Below, in pieces: positions 63,952-64,000 of a stretch of 64,000 bases of DNA (within the stretch, counting starts at the first letter, position 1; each line of letters begins with the position of its first letter). The DNA is from Streptomyces shenzhenensis (lineage in GTDB: Bacteria > Actinomycetota > Actinomycetes > Streptomycetales > Streptomycetaceae): positions 124,001 through 188,000 of the forward strand of contig NZ_PENI01000015.1 of assembly GCF_003688995.1 (NCBI RefSeq), read 5' to 3'. The translations under genes and the position numbers were made by a program. The notes beneath the pieces are model-generated. The model was given only the letters and a program-made list of their open reading frames with translations. It was not told the DNA's origin and did not search any database.

Positions 63952-64000
63952 ATGGCGGGGCTTTCTACCCCTCATCAGTTGGGTCACCCCACAACCCTCG
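63952..64000 (+). CDS. start of probable proton-translocating pyrophosphatase (truncated)
   Basis: ATG 63952 follows AAGGAGGA and the frame (MAGLSTPHQLGHPTTL) runs out of the window. Only 16 residues are visible. The assignment to the membrane H+-pyrophosphatase rests on remembered gene order (next to bldG in S. coelicolor) and on resemblance of this N-terminus; it is not proven by a motif. Confidence 0.5.
   Translation, partial: MAGLSTPHQLGHPTTL

Overview
The window is Streptomyces chromosome: very high GC with strong third-position GC bias, GTG starts, translationally coupled genes, and the bldG-tad-acs-nhaA gene order known from Streptomyces coelicolor. A complete, apparently intact prophage of about 40.1 kb interrupts that order. 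Names are by recognition of family motifs and gene order, with no database search.

Left chromosomal arm (1-5,908): the end of a MarP-like serine protease, an epoxide-hydrolase-like enzyme, a small membrane protein, the antiporter NhaA and acetyl-CoA synthetase (acs). Right arm (45,995-64,000): a SulP transporter fused to a beta-carbonic anhydrase, a deacetylase-like lipoprotein, a CooC/MinD-like ATPase, a degenerate Fic-like protein, a HAD phosphatase, the 6C small RNA, a tad-type pilus/secretion operon (TadZ, TadA, TadB, TadC, a DUF4244-like peptide and two TadE-like proteins), a DEAD/DEAH helicase with a DUF1998-type tail, bldG with its anti-sigma partner, and the first codons of what is probably the H+-pyrophosphatase gene.

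Prophage (5,908-45,995): a large serine integrase at the right end has inserted the phage into codons 9-10 of acs. The hybrid att sites can be read directly. Their arms reconstruct a nearly symmetric attP around a central TT and an attB that restores an uninterrupted acs start. The phage half of attL carries its own start codon, an acs-like N-terminus, and a promoter/operator-like block, so acs remains open in the lysogen. The severed native start survives as an 11-codon fragment at the right end. Lytic genes run leftward as one long, tightly overlapping series: Cro-like protein, ERF recombinase, replication initiator with built-in iterons, SSB, HNH, small zinc proteins, terminase, portal, capsid, connectors, tail with a lambda-like -1 frameshift, fibre, endolysin and holins. 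Repressor, a membrane protein and integrase run rightward. Extra genes lie at the left end (kinase-like protein, HATPase, HTH regulator and unknowns) and inside the late region (a lipoprotein bracketed by hairpins, an Rmf/CrpP-like peptide and a reverse-oriented membrane peptide).

Regulation visible in sequence: a cluster of inverted repeats between cro and the repressor, a near-copy of one operator upstream of the HNH-SSB block, a consensus-like promoter embedded in a palindrome ahead of the packaging genes, and many hairpin terminators. The most notable items are the acs-mimicking attachment site, the six-palindrome array inside the initiator gene, and the lipoprotein cassette.
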